DNA of 64,000 nt from Prescottella subtropica (GCF_005434945.1 NZ_SKCH01000005.1:144019-208018), one strand, 5' to 3'. Positions 16,822 through 26,363 are shown, counted from the first letter of the stretch. The notes: generated by a model from the sequence alone, not told the origin. Numbers and translations: made by a program.

Positions 16822-19800
16822 ATGATCGAGGGCGACCCTTTTGCAACGCAACACGACCTGGATCCGACGCTGGTCGAGGAGTTGGCGGCAGCCGGGTTCA
16901 CCGACGCCGAGGAGATCGGGCGCGGCGGGTTCGGTGTCGTGTACCGGGCCGCCCAACCCGAGTTGGACCGTACGGTCGCGGTCAAGGTTCTCACCGCCGA
17001 GTCGGACGAACCCAACCGGGCACGGTTCGTGCGCGAGCAGCAGGTGATGGGCCGGCTGACCGGGCACCCGAACATCGTCGGCGTGTTGCAGGCCGGACAC
17101 ACCCGATCCGGTCGTCCCTATCTGGTGATGCAGTATCACCGGCACGGCAGTCTGGGGGCGCGGATCCACTACGAGGGGATCCTTCCGATCGATCAGGTGC
17201 TGGATCTGGGGGCCACGATATCCGGCGCCCTGGAGGCGGCACACCAGCTCGGGATCGTGCACCGCGATGTCAAACCGGCGAACATCCTGTTCACCGACTA
17301 CGGCGAACCCGCCCTGACCGATTTCGGTATCGCGCAGGTCGCCGGCGCCTTCCGGACCGCCGACACCGGCAGAATCGCCGGCTCACCGGCGTTCCTCGCC
17401 CCCGAAGTCCTCCACGGCGCCCCACCCACCCCCGCCTCCGACATCTACGGGCTCGGTGCGACCTTGTTCTGCGCTCTCACCGGCCATGTGGCGTTCGAAC
17501 GTCACAGCGGGGAACGGACCTTCGCCCAGTTCCTGCGCATCACCACCGAGCCGGTGCCGGACCTCCGCGAGACGGGGATACCCGACCCGGTGTGCACGGT
17601 CATCGAGCAGGCGATGGCGCGTGACCCCCGAGAGCGCCCGTCCGCTGCCGCGCTGGCCGCACAGCTTCGGGACGTCCGGGCCGGCCTGGGCACGACCGCG
17701 GCCCGGACCGTTCCGGTCGAACCGCGGGAGGTGCTGGTCGGTGACCGCGGGTTTCCGGCGGAGCTGAGCAGTTTCGTCGGTCGACGCGCCGAGCTGGCCG
17801 AGGTGCGCAGTGCGCTGTCGACGAACCGGCTGGTGACGTTGACCGGTATCGGCGGGGTCGGCAAGACGCGTCTCGCACTGCAGGCAGCCGACAGCGCGAA
17901 ACGGAGCTTCCCCGACGGGGTGCGGCTCGTCGAACTCGCCGAGATACACGATCCGGCGCTGGTGATCGACGTGGCCGCCGCCGCCGTCGGTGTGCGGTCC
18001 CGCGCCGGCCAGCCACTGATCGACGGCCTCGTCGAGGTGCTGTCGCCGCTCACCGCACTGCTGGTGCTCGACAACTGCGAGCACGTGATCGACGCTGTCG
18101 CAGAACTGGTGCAGCCGTTGTTCCAACGGTGCCCGACACTGCACCTTCTGGCTACCAGCCGAGAACCGCTCGGGACCGGCGGGGAAAAGATCGTGCCGGT
18201 CTCGCCGCTGACCATGCCCTGCCCGGACCAGCAGCCGTCGTTGCGCAGCCTGGCCCGCAGCGACGCCGTGACACTGTTCGTCGAGCGGGCCTCCGCGACC
18301 GTACCGGGGTTCGAATTGACCGAGGGCAACATGGCCACGATCACCTCGATCTGCCGACGCCTCGACGGGCTGCCCTTGGCGATCGAACTGGCTGCAGCCC
18401 GGATACGGGTCCTCTCGCCCGAGCAGATCCTGGGCCGGCTGACCAACCGCTACGCGCTGCTCACCCGCGGCACCCGTGATGCCCCGACGCGGCAGCAGAC
18501 CCTGCGCTGGTCCATCGACTGGAGCTACGAACTGTGTGCCCCGGAAGAACAGCAACTATGGGGACAGTTGTCCGTGTTCGCCGGTTTCGACCTCGCCGAC
18601 GCGGAACACGTGTGTGACCTCGGCGAGCACGATCTACTCGACGCTCTCACCGCACTGATCGACAAATCGATCATCCTCCGCAGAGAATCGGGTGGGCGGG
18701 TCCGGTTCCGGATGCTCGAAACCGTGCGCGAGTACGGCCTCGAAAAGGTCAGGGCCACCGACACGTACCGGGACCTACGCCGGCGCCACCTCGACTGGCA
18801 CACCGAACTGGTGCTGAACGCAGAGGCCGACTGGACCAGTCCCCGCCAGCTCGATTGGGTCGCCCGCCTGCGACTGGATTTGGCGGACGTGCGTGAGGCA
18901 TTCGAATACAGTCTCACCGAACCGGGCGAGGGCGCACTGCAGATCGCCGCCGCGATGTACCCGTTCTGGGGTGCCCGCGGCCTGTTCGCCGAGGGCCGCC
19001 GATGGCTCGACCACGCTCTCGACCGGACCGCACCGCAGTCGTCCCTCTCCCGCGCCAAGGCTCTGCATGCCGCGTGCATCCTGGCCGGGGTCCAAGGGGA
19101 TCTGCCGGCGGTGGCCGCCCGAGCCGAGCAGGCCCGCGACCTCGTGTCGCCCTCCGCGGATCGGGCGACACACGCCTACGCTGCGGGCACGGACGGGATC
19201 GCCGCCCTCTACCGTGGCGACTTCGCCCAGGCGCAGGCTGTGTTGTCCGACGCTGTCGACACCGCCGAGGCCGGTGGCGCATCGCTGATCCAACTGATGC
19301 TGGAGGCGCTGATGCTTCTGGGATGGTCCTGCGTCGCCGACGACCCGGCGCGTGCACTGAACTACCACGAACGGGCCCTGACCCTCGCCGAGGAGCGCGG
19401 CGAATTCCTTCTTCGCGGATACGCGTTGTGGGCCACCGGGATCGACGCGTGGCGTACAGGAGATCGCGACCGAGCCACGCAGCTTCTCCACGACGGACTG
19501 CGCCTCACCCGCAGAACGGACGACCCGCTGATGGTGTTCGCCTGCATGCAGACGTTGGCGTGGATCGCCGCGGAAGAGAACCATCCCCGCCGCGCCGCCG
19601 TCCTCATGGCGGCCGCCGCGGCACCCCACCGGCTCATCGGCAGCCCCCCGGCGTTCTTCCCCCACCTGGCTGTCCACCAGCACGAATTCGAACAGACTGT
19701 GCACGCGGCCCTGAACGACGAGGCACGCGACGCCGCCCACCGCGAAGGTGTGGCACTGACCGGTGATGCCGCCGTCGCCTACGCCCTCGGCGAGCAGCCC

Positions 19801-20022
19801 CCGAAACCGGCCGTCGTCGACCACGGGCCCACAACCCTGACCGAACGGGAACGTCAGGTCGCCGACCTGGTTGCCGAGGGCCTGACCAACAAAGCGATCG
19901 CCGCGACACTGGTGATCTCGCCGCGTACCGTCGACGGACACGTCGACCATATCCTCACCAAACTCGGATTCACCTCCCGCGCCCAGGTCGCGGCCTGGGT
20001 TGTCCGACAGAAACAGCGGTGA
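16822..20022 (+). CDS. PknK-like Ser/Thr kinase - STAND ATPase - LuxR transcription regulator
   Basis: Large one-protein signalling switch, 1066 residues from the ATG at 16822; the longer open frame upstream lacks coding character. The N-terminal kinase domain has the P-loop GRGGFGVVYRA (about 33), AVKVL lysine, HRDVKPANIL (about 148), DFGIAQ (about 167) and an APE-like APEVL. A STAND/AAA ATPase follows with Walker A GIGGVGKT (about 343-350) and LLVLDNCEHV as Walker B. A helical TPR-like region covers about 690-980, then a LuxR-type HTH (about 1005-1066, TLTERERQVADLVAEGLTNK). The layout matches mycobacterial PknK, a kinase linked to growth-phase and translation control. Kinase catalytic residues look intact. 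Target promoters unknown. Confidence 0.9.
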   Translation: MIEGDPFATQHDLDPTLVEELAAAGFTDAEEIGRGGFGVVYRAAQPELDRTVAVKVLTAESDEPNRARFVREQQVMGRLTGHPNIVGVLQAGHTRSGRPYLVMQYHRHGSLGARIHYEGILPIDQVLDLGATISGALEAAHQLGIVHRDVKPANILFTDYGEPALTDFGIAQVAGAFRTADTGRIAGSPAFLAPEVLHGAPPTPASDIYGLGATLFCALTGHVAFERHSGERTFAQFLRITTEPVPDLRETGIPDPVCTVIEQAMARDPRERPSAAALAAQLRDVRAGLGTTAARTVPVEPREVLVGDRGFPAELSSFVGRRAELAEVRSALSTNRLVTLTGIGGVGKTRLALQAADSAKRSFPDGVRLVELAEIHDPALVIDVAAAAVGVRSRAGQPLIDGLVEVLSPLTALLVLDNCEHVIDAVAELVQPLFQRCPTLHLLATSREPLGTGGEKIVPVSPLTMPCPDQQPSLRSLARSDAVTLFVERASATVPGFELTEGNMATITSICRRLDGLPLAIELAAARIRVLSPEQILGRLTNRYALLTRGTRDAPTRQQTLRWSIDWSYELCAPEEQQLWGQLSVFAGFDLADAEHVCDLGEHDLLDALTALIDKSIILRRESGGRVRFRMLETVREYGLEKVRATDTYRDLRRRHLDWHTELVLNAEADWTSPRQLDWVARLRLDLADVREAFEYSLTEPGEGALQIAAAMYPFWGARGLFAEGRRWLDHALDRTAPQSSLSRAKALHAACILAGVQGDLPAVAARAEQARDLVSPSADRATHAYAAGTDGIAALYRGDFAQAQAVLSDAVDTAEAGGASLIQLMLEALMLLGWSCVADDPARALNYHERALTLAEERGEFLLRGYALWATGIDAWRTGDRDRATQLLHDGLRLTRRTDDPLMVFACMQTLAWIAAEENHPRRAAVLMAAAAAPHRLIGSPPAFFPHLAVHQHEFEQTVHAALNDEARDAAHREGVALTGDAAVAYALGEQPPKPAVVDHGPTTLTERERQVADLVAEGLTNKAIAATLVISPRTVDGHVDHILTKLGFTSRAQVAAWVVRQKQR

Positions 20023-20205
20023 CGAGGGGGGCGGGGCTGCTGTACCAGCGTGTTCACCCCGTCATGCGGTGTCGTGTCGCGGCCGGTGCGGTGAGTAGAT
20101 ACGGGACGGCACACCCGTACCGGCTGTTTCGTGTCTCCGGTGCATTCTCCGCGACATCCCACGTTTCCCTGCGGGGGTGGGGTTCGGCCGGGTCAGTATG
20201 GACCG

Positions 20206-20655
20206 ATGAGTTCTGACGAGGCTGACCTGCGGTGCGCCGAGAAGCTCGGTGAACAGACCGCGGAGAGACTGCTGAAGTTGCTCACCGACCGCAATCCGGC
20301 GGGATTCGTCGAGGAGATAGCCGCGGTCGTGTCCGACACCGACCGGTTCACGGGGACCCTGGTCTGGTCGTTCACGACGATCGGCGAGTTCGTGGCCGAT
20401 CGCGAGGGCGGCGGTGTCACCGGTGTGGAGCGTGCGCGTGCTGTCGTCGACCGGCACCGGCTCCACGCGGGTGTCGGGACGGCGGCGGAGGGGTGGGTCA
20501 CCGAAGCGGTCGGCGCCTACCTCGTCGCACCGGCGACCATGCGGTTGTTCCTCGACGCCATGCGCGAGCGTGCGGCGGCGGAACGGGCGGAAATCCTCGC
20601 GGAGGCGCTGCTGTGGGTGACGGTGTCCGGGGCTGCGACGTCCGTGCGGCGGTGA
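20206..20655 (+). CDS. hypothetical protein, 149 residues, all-helical
   Basis: Not recognised. The protein is soluble-looking and mostly helical, with acidic N-terminus and no signal peptide or transmembrane segment. Segments such as EQTAERLLKLLTDRNPAGFVEEIAAVV and MRERAAAERAEILAEALLWVTV are amphipathic. Coding potential is supported by consistent GC-rich third positions and by the clean ATG at 20206. It follows the kinase-LuxR gene by 183 bases on the same strand. Function cannot be inferred. Confidence 0.6.
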   Translation: MSSDEADLRCAEKLGEQTAERLLKLLTDRNPAGFVEEIAAVVSDTDRFTGTLVWSFTTIGEFVADREGGGVTGVERARAVVDRHRLHAGVGTAAEGWVTEAVGAYLVAPATMRLFLDAMRERAAAERAEILAEALLWVTVSGAATSVRR

Positions 20656-20978
20656 CGGTTGCTCCATCCGGCAGTCGGTCGTATGACCACATCTTCCGCT
20701 GCCACCGGCTCGATTGCTGCCCGATAACCACTGGAACGGTATGTCAACAGTCACACAATGCTTTACCTGCTGTTTTATCTTGAATCCGGATATTCCGGGA
20801 CCGGTTGCAGGCGCCTGTGGTCCGGGGTAGAAACGTAGCCAGAGCGTCACCAGGCCGCGGTGCTGATCGCCGCGAGTAATGGGTGTGGGGGCTCGTTTCA
20901 CGCAAGATTTCACCGACTGCCAAGTGCTCCGCACGCGAACTCTGGTCCGGGTTCGCGTGGGGGTGCGGAGAGGTACAT
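20656..20978. other. 323-base gap with AT-rich stretch upstream of the WS/DGAT gene
   Basis: No gene is visible. The segment around 20735-20800 is unusually AT-rich for this genome and should carry the acyltransferase promoter. It includes a small dyad, CCGGA-TAT-TCCGG (20786-20798), that could be a regulator site. Confidence 0.4.
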
Positions 20979-22367
20979 GTGCTGCTGCCGATGTCGCCGG
21001 CCGATTCGATGTTCCTGCTGGGAGAGTCCCGTGAGCACCCGATGCACGTCGGTGCGCTCGTGCTGCTCGACCCACCCGACGGCGGCCGGCCGGCCGACAT
21101 CCGGGAGATGCTCGACGATGCCCTGGCCCGCCCGCAGGTGGCGCCGCTGCTCCGGAAACGGGCCGTCCGGTCGTGGTCGTCGCTGGGACAGTGGGCGTGG
21201 ACCGCGGAAACGGACATCGATCTCGGTCACCACATCCATCATGCCGCCCTGCCCGCGCCGGGCGGAACCGCGGAGTTGATGACCCTCGCCTCCCGCCTGC
21301 ACGCAGGTCTCCTCGACCGGGGCCGGCCCCTGTGGGAGATGTATCTGATCGAGGGCCTCGCCGACGGCCGCTACGCCGTCTACATGAAGATCCATCACGC
21401 CCTCGCCGACGGGGTCGCCGCGATGAAACTGCTGCGCAGCGCCCTGAGCGAGGATCCGGACACTCGCGGCATGCCGGCCCCGTGGGAGCCGCTCCCGCAG
21501 TCGCAGCACACACCCTCGACCACGGGCACCGGTGTGGTGCGGGCCGCGACCGACACCCTCGCGGCGGTCACCGGCGCGATCGGTGCGGCCGCCGGTGTGG
21601 TGCCCGCCCTCGCCGGCGCCGTCGAGCACGCGCTCCGCGAGCGCGGCGGCGCACTGTCACTGGCCGCACCCGAGTCGATGCTCAACGTGCCCATCGGCGG
21701 CGCCCGACGCTTCGCGGCCCGATCCTGGCCGCTGGAGCGCCTCCGACTGGTCGCCAAACGTACCGACGCCACCGTCAACGACGTGGTCCTCGCCATGTGC
21801 TCGGGTGCCCTCCGCGCCTACCTGACCGCACTCGACGCCCTCCCCACCGATCCGCTGGTCGCCATGGTCCCGGTCTCCTTACGCACAGGAGACCGAAACG
21901 GCAACAGCGGCAACAGCGGCAACAGTATCGGCATGCTGTCCTGCAACCTCGGCACCCACCTCGACGACACGGCCGACCGACTGGAGGCCGTGCGGACCTC
22001 GATGACCGAAGGCAAGGATGCGATGCGTACCCTCGGCCGGACCCAGGTCCTGGCCGCGAGCGCTCTCGGCGCCGTCCCACTGGCGCTGGGCATGTACGGG
22101 ATCGGCGGGCCGATCCGCCCACCGAATGTGATGATCTCCAACGTGCCCGGCCCGACCGGACCCCTGTACTGGAACGGCGCCCGGGTCAGCGCCCTGTACC
22201 CGCTCTCCCTGCCCGTCGACGGACAGGCCCTCAACATCACCTGCACCAGCACCGACGACGAGATCGCGTTCGGGCTCACCGGCTGCCGCCGCGCACTGCC
22301 GGACCTGACCCCGATGCTCGACCACCTCGACACCGAACTCGCCGCCCTCGAAACCGCCGCCGCATAA
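20979..22367 (+). CDS. wax ester synthase / diacylglycerol acyltransferase (WS/DGAT)
   Basis: Acyl-CoA-dependent enzyme making triacylglycerol and/or wax esters at the membrane-lipid droplet interface. It has 462 residues from the GTG at 20979, supported by GGAGAGG upstream; the ATG at 20991 is an alternative. Family features are visible: N-terminal MSPADSMFLLGES, the catalytic HHxxxDG as HHALADG (about residue 138), DVVLAMCSGALRAYL, PLVAMVPVSLR and the C-terminal NVMISNVPGPTGPLYWNGARV. The length is standard. A TetR regulator gene follows 137 bases later and may control it. Substrate preference (alcohol versus diacylglycerol) cannot be read from sequence. Confidence 0.92.
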   Translation: MLLPMSPADSMFLLGESREHPMHVGALVLLDPPDGGRPADIREMLDDALARPQVAPLLRKRAVRSWSSLGQWAWTAETDIDLGHHIHHAALPAPGGTAELMTLASRLHAGLLDRGRPLWEMYLIEGLADGRYAVYMKIHHALADGVAAMKLLRSALSEDPDTRGMPAPWEPLPQSQHTPSTTGTGVVRAATDTLAAVTGAIGAAAGVVPALAGAVEHALRERGGALSLAAPESMLNVPIGGARRFAARSWPLERLRLVAKRTDATVNDVVLAMCSGALRAYLTALDALPTDPLVAMVPVSLRTGDRNGNSGNSGNSIGMLSCNLGTHLDDTADRLEAVRTSMTEGKDAMRTLGRTQVLAASALGAVPLALGMYGIGGPIRPPNVMISNVPGPTGPLYWNGARVSALYPLSLPVDGQALNITCTSTDDEIAFGLTGCRRALPDLTPMLDHLDTELAALETAAA

Positions 22368-22504
22368 CGAACACCTGCCGAACCTCGCTCGGCTCCATGC
22401 CATTCCACTCAGCCCTGAGCGAAACCCGGGAGTCCCGGCGAACCCTCCACTATCCTGCACTCCAGGGTGGGGGCTCGTGGGGAGCCGTCGGGGGAAGGGG
22501 TGGC

Positions 22505-23131
22505 ATGTCGTACGTGTCGGTGGAGCAGCGGCGCACGGAGTTGATCGCAGCGGCGATCCGGGTGATGTCCGACGGGGGGCTGGCCGCCGCGACCACCCGG
22601 GCGATCTGCGCCGAGGCCGGCATGCCGCAGAGCGTGTTCCACTACTGCTTCGCATCCAAGGACGAACTGCTGCAAGAACTCACCCGGCAGGTGATCACGA
22701 ACCAACTCGACCGGGTGTCCGAGTACGCGCTCCCCGGTGCGGACGTCGAGGACGCGATACACGCCGCCCTCGCCAGCACCTGGGGCCATGCCGTCGCCGA
22801 ACCCGGTCGGCAACTCGCGCTCCACGAACTGATCATCAGTTCCGTCCGGGCCGCCGACCGCGGTGACCTCGCCGCATGGCAGTACCGCGCGTACCACGCC
22901 GCAGCCGGCACGTTCCTGACCCGGATCGCGGAGACCGCCGGAATCGACTGGTCCGTACCGGTTCCCGTGCTCGCCCGACTGATCATCGCCGGCCTCGACG
23001 GGCTGATCCTCGGCCACCTCGTCGACGAACGGACCGACGAGGCGGAAGCGGTGATCACGGCATTCGCGACGATGATCGCCAGCCACGCCGTCGCACCGGA
23101 CGCGACCCCCGGCACCACGATCCGGGTGTGA
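22505..23131 (+). CDS. TetR-family transcriptional regulator
   Basis: It has 208 residues. The N-terminal HTH (about 8-55) reads RRTELIAAAIRVMSDGGLAAATTRAICAEAGMPQSVFHYCFASKDELLQEL, a standard TetR DNA-binding domain (shown by its flanking motifs TTRAIC and FHYCF). The C-terminal helical ligand domain contains IIAGLDGLILGHLVDE and TAFATMI. It lies downstream of, and in the same direction as, the WS/DGAT gene; the ligand is unknown. Confidence 0.88.
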   Translation: MSYVSVEQRRTELIAAAIRVMSDGGLAAATTRAICAEAGMPQSVFHYCFASKDELLQELTRQVITNQLDRVSEYALPGADVEDAIHAALASTWGHAVAEPGRQLALHELIISSVRAADRGDLAAWQYRAYHAAAGTFLTRIAETAGIDWSVPVPVLARLIIAGLDGLILGHLVDERTDEAEAVITAFATMIASHAVAPDATPGTTIRV

Positions 23132-23565
23132 CGTCCGGGGACCTGGGGTCCCGACACGGCGCCGCAATCGCCACCGACTTTCGAAAAATATTCGTGCAGA
23201 AAGGCTTTCGCCTTTCCTTCCGCTCTTGTCCGGCACGCCCCGTATGCGGAACCCCCCACTCCGCGAGAATCCTACTCACGCTAATGGCAGTTAGCGCCGT
23301 CATGGAACGGTGGCGGATCGGGTGCGTCCCTCGAACCGCTCGCAGTCCCGGGGGTGTTTCCGTTCGGCAACACCAGCGGGTGCCCCGGCGGCGCGGCCCG
23401 AATCCCCGTCTCCGACGGGAAGATATCGATCGCGGAATCGCGTCGATCCCCCTACCTCGGACATGGGCGCATTACGTCACTGTGACGGATGGTGGGCGCA
23501 CGCATTCCCGGACTGTCGGTGCCACTCGATAGGCTCTCCCCATCGGACACGAGAGGAGCACGGGT
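23132..23565. other. 434-base gap between TetR and recombinase genes
   Basis: No convincing gene. It holds a small hairpin GAAAGGC-TTTC-GCCTTTC (23199-23216), possibly the terminator of the TetR gene, an imperfect dyad CGCTAA...TTAGCG near 23279-23296, and the dyad CGTCAC-T-GTGACG (23475-23487) upstream of the recombinase. Base composition is less GC-rich near 23180-23300. Confidence 0.4.
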
Positions 23566-24768
23566 GTGAGCGAGCAGGGCGAGGTCGCCGCGTCCGCATC
23601 CGCGCTGCCCGCCGTGGTCGAGCACCCGGCGGCATGGGCCGAGCCCGGGCGGGAGCCGGCCGTCCCGGTGTTGTCCGGGTCCGCGGAGGCCCGGATCGTC
23701 GCGGCTCTCGAACGTCGGCATTCCCCGTCGACCGCCCGGAACTATCGCACGGACTGGGATCGGTTCCGCCACTGGTGCGTCGAACGCGGGCACGTGTCGA
23801 TGCCGGCGCACCCGCACACCGTCGCCGACTATCTCACCGAGCACGCCGACCTGCGTACCGACGCCGGGGCGCGCCGGTATGCGACGAACACCCTCACCCG
23901 GTGGGTGGCGTCGATCAACTACTGGCATCGCGCCTGCGACCGGGTCGCCCCCGGTCAGGCGCAGATCGTCAAGGACACGTTGGCCGGTCTGCGCCGCACC
24001 TATGCCGCCGCCGGGGACCGCCCCACCAAACGTGTCGCCCCTCTGCTCGGCGACGAGATCACCTACATCCTCACCGCGATGCGCCGGGAGTCGGACACCT
24101 GGCAGTCCCGGCTGCGGGAGCGCCGCGACTCGGCGATCATCCTGATCGGTTTCCTCGGCGCGTTCCGGCGCTCCGAGCTGTCCGGGCTGCAACTGCGTGA
24201 TGTCACCCTCCACCCCCACGACGGCCTGCACATCCTGGTCCGCACCTCGAAAACCGATCAGACCGGTGCCGGCATGGTCAAGGCCACCCCGTTCGCCGTC
24301 GGCCACCACACCTGCCCGCCGTGCGTGTACCGGCGGTGGCTCGACGTCGTCGCCGCCCACCACCACGACGGGCGCGCCGGTATCGCCGCACTCCTGCAGG
24401 AGCCAGACGTGTTCGGCGGGCACATCTGCCACCGCCCCTACCCGGACCTGGCGCCCGCGCTCGCGGCGGCGCCGGTGTTCCGGCCGCTGCGCGTCAACGG
24501 CAACCTCGGCGAGACCGCCCTGACCGGGCAGGGCATCCACGGGGTGATCCGCCGCGCCGCCACCACCGCCGGCCTGTCCCCCACCAAGGTCACCACCCTC
24601 GGCGGCCACTCCCTGCGCGCCGGCTTCGTCACCCAGGCGTTCCGCAACGGCGCCCAAGCCCACGAGATCATGCGGCAGACCGGCCACAAAGCCCCCGCCA
24701 CCCTGGAAATTTATGCCCGCGAACACAATCCGCTGACCGGGAACGCGGTCGCCGGGTTCGCGCTGTAG
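23566..24768 (+). CDS. orphan tyrosine recombinase / integrase
   Basis: Site-specific recombinase of 400 residues from a GTG with GAGAGGA upstream. A core-binding SAM-like domain (about 50-145, HSPSTARNYRTDWDRFRHWC) precedes the catalytic domain with Arg in FLGAFRRSELSGLQL, HSLRAGF, RQTGHKAPATLEIY and a final Tyr in EIYAREHNPL. An insert HHTCPPCVYRRWLD carrying CPPC sits before the second half and is typical of a subgroup of actinobacterial recombinases that often act outside classical prophages. No attachment site, excisionase or phage genes are adjacent, so its element, if any, is not evident. Confidence 0.88.
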   Translation: MSEQGEVAASASALPAVVEHPAAWAEPGREPAVPVLSGSAEARIVAALERRHSPSTARNYRTDWDRFRHWCVERGHVSMPAHPHTVADYLTEHADLRTDAGARRYATNTLTRWVASINYWHRACDRVAPGQAQIVKDTLAGLRRTYAAAGDRPTKRVAPLLGDEITYILTAMRRESDTWQSRLRERRDSAIILIGFLGAFRRSELSGLQLRDVTLHPHDGLHILVRTSKTDQTGAGMVKATPFAVGHHTCPPCVYRRWLDVVAAHHHDGRAGIAALLQEPDVFGGHICHRPYPDLAPALAAAPVFRPLRVNGNLGETALTGQGIHGVIRRAATTAGLSPTKVTTLGGHSLRAGFVTQAFRNGAQAHEIMRQTGHKAPATLEIYAREHNPLTGNAVAGFAL

Positions 24769-24871
24769 CGCTCGGCTGGTAGACACGAACATGCCTGCTC
24801 CGGCACTGCAACCAGCAGCATCTCTGTCGATCACTCTGGGAGATGACGAAAGCAGCACTGCCTCTCGCGAC

Positions 24872-24976
24872 CTAGCTGGATTTGTGGGTCACAAGGCGGT
24901 AGATCACGTAGCCGCCGAACCAGGTCGTCAGTAGAACGGCAAGTGCGAGGAGAGCTTCGATCGCGATCGGGAGCAT
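24872..24976 (-). CDS. 34-residue single-pass membrane protein
   Basis: A short gene with ATG at 24976 and TAG at 24872-24874, preceded by GGAGA at 6 bases spacing. The product begins MLPIAIEALLALAVLLTT, forms one transmembrane helix to about residue 26 and ends with the basic tail YRLVTHKSS. It lies 152 bases downstream of, and in the same direction as, an NDH-2-like flavoprotein gene that lacks the usual membrane anchor. A role as membrane partner of that enzyme is an inference; small subunits of respiratory enzymes look similar. Confidence 0.55.
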   Translation of the reverse strand: MLPIAIEALLALAVLLTTWFGGYVIYRLVTHKSS

Positions 24977-25128
24977 GCGTGTCTCCAGAGAATCGGGCCG
25001 GATTGTCAACTCCGGCAACTGGCGTGTGCTGTGAGCGTTGAATCAGGACTGAGAGATCGGCTGGTCGAGCGGGGGCGGGAGTTCCGTCGGCTCGTCGGTG
25101 TCGTCTCGTGACCGCGGTCCGGGCCCGC

Positions 25129-26247
25129 TCACGACCAGGTGTACATCACCGGGCGCCGTGGATTGACACCCCATTTCAGAGCGGACGTGCAGATCTGTTC
25201 CTTGATGAGTGCGCCGGTGCGGCCGCTGACAACCGTGCTGCGAGGGTTGTCTTTGGAGTCGGTTCGCTGGACTACTGCCGCTCGGCGCCCCAGGCTGATG
25301 CACTGGCTGATGAACTTGGGATTCACCGCTTTCGGGGGCTTGCCTTCGATGCGCCGAAGGATGGTGTCTGCCGCGTGTGCTCCGAGTGGGATTGCAGCTT
25401 GGCAGCTCATTCGTAGAGGCATGCCGTCGATCGCGACTGCGTCCCCGGCGCCGACGATGTTCGGCGAGTTTGGACAGGTCAATGTGTCGTCGACCAGGAG
25501 GCGTCCGTCTGCGTCTGCTGGCAGACCGCTCTTCAGTGCCAGAGGGGGTACTGCTGATGCCATTGCAACAACCGCACATTCGGCCGCCAGCATCCTCCCA
25601 TCGGCCAGCTCGACCTTGCGCTCGTTGATGCGTGTGACCCGGCTCCCCTCGATGACCTCGACGGAGTGTGATGCGAGAGCTCGAAGGATCCTTGCGCGTG
25701 CCTTTTCGTTGAGCCCCTCGGCGACCTGACCGCTCGAGACGAGCGTGACGGAGAGTTTCGGCCTCAGCTCGGCGAGTTCCGCGGCGGTCTCGATGCCGGT
25801 CAATCCGCCACCGACCACCACGACCGGTGCGCCCGCAGTCACGGTAGTCAACCGTTGCCGCAACGCGAGCGCGGATTCGTACTCGGAGACAGTGAAGGCG
25901 TGCTCTCGTGCGCCGTCTACGTGATCGAGTCGGGAGGTGCTGCCGACGGCATAAACCAGATAGCCATAGGAGATGGACTCACCGGCAGTCAGGTGGACGA
26001 CTTGGCCTCGCGCATCGATCGACGCGACGGTACCGACAACTAGTCGCGCCCTGTCGTGTAAGGCAGCCGTCAGCGGCATCGTTGCAGAGTGGTTTCCTGC
26101 AGCAAGCTGGTGCAGGCGGATGCGCTCCACGAACTCTGCACGTGGGTTGACAACTGTCACTTCCAGATTCGGGTTTTTCGAGAGCAATCGCTTGACCGCG
26201 ACAACTCCCGCATACCCGCCACCAACTACAACCACATCTGCATTCAC
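25129..26247 (-). CDS. NDH-2/AIF-like FAD-dependent NAD(P)H oxidoreductase
   Basis: Two-dinucleotide-fold flavoprotein of 372 residues from the GTG at 26247, with a purine-rich AAGGGGTAGGGG upstream. The FAD motif VVVVGGGYAGVVAVKRL is at residues 4-20, the NAD(P)H motif VVVVGGGLTGIETAAEL near 150, and the second FAD contact NIVGAGDAVAI near 290. Unlike ndh in this window it ends without a C-terminal hydrophobic helix. It resembles AIF/FSP1-type quinone reductases. Third-position GC is lower than in neighbouring genes, suggesting acquisition by transfer. It is divergent from a LysR gene, its likely regulator. The electron acceptor is not deducible. Confidence 0.85.
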   Translation of the reverse strand: MNADVVVVGGGYAGVVAVKRLLSKNPNLEVTVVNPRAEFVERIRLHQLAAGNHSATMPLTAALHDRARLVVGTVASIDARGQVVHLTAGESISYGYLVYAVGSTSRLDHVDGAREHAFTVSEYESALALRQRLTTVTAGAPVVVVGGGLTGIETAAELAELRPKLSVTLVSSGQVAEGLNEKARARILRALASHSVEVIEGSRVTRINERKVELADGRMLAAECAVVAMASAVPPLALKSGLPADADGRLLVDDTLTCPNSPNIVGAGDAVAIDGMPLRMSCQAAIPLGAHAADTILRRIEGKPPKAVNPKFISQCISLGRRAAVVQRTDSKDNPRSTVVSGRTGALIKEQICTSALKWGVNPRRPVMYTWS

Positions 26248-26322
26248 GGCCCCTACCCCTTCCGGAACGACTGCGATTCCCCGACGACAGTCGACGCTAG
26301 GCGTCCACCCCCGATTACTCCA

Positions 26323-26350
26323 ATGCATTCAAACCATCGACCTGATGCAT
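26323..26350. promoter_or_regulatory. candidate LysR site and promoters between divergent genes
   Basis: Two ATGCAT hexamers (26323-26328 and 26345-26350) lie 16 bases apart in the 116-base divergent gap. On the plus strand TACGCT (about 26352-26357) could be the LysR -10, which would place transcription start almost at the GTG, giving a leaderless or very short-leader mRNA. Confidence 0.35.
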
Positions 26351-26363
26351 CTACGCTATCGAT

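Noticed and set aside
25043..25579. 178-codon minus frame overlapping the NDH-2-like gene
   Set aside because: It overlaps a clear flavoprotein in another frame and has a low-complexity composition.
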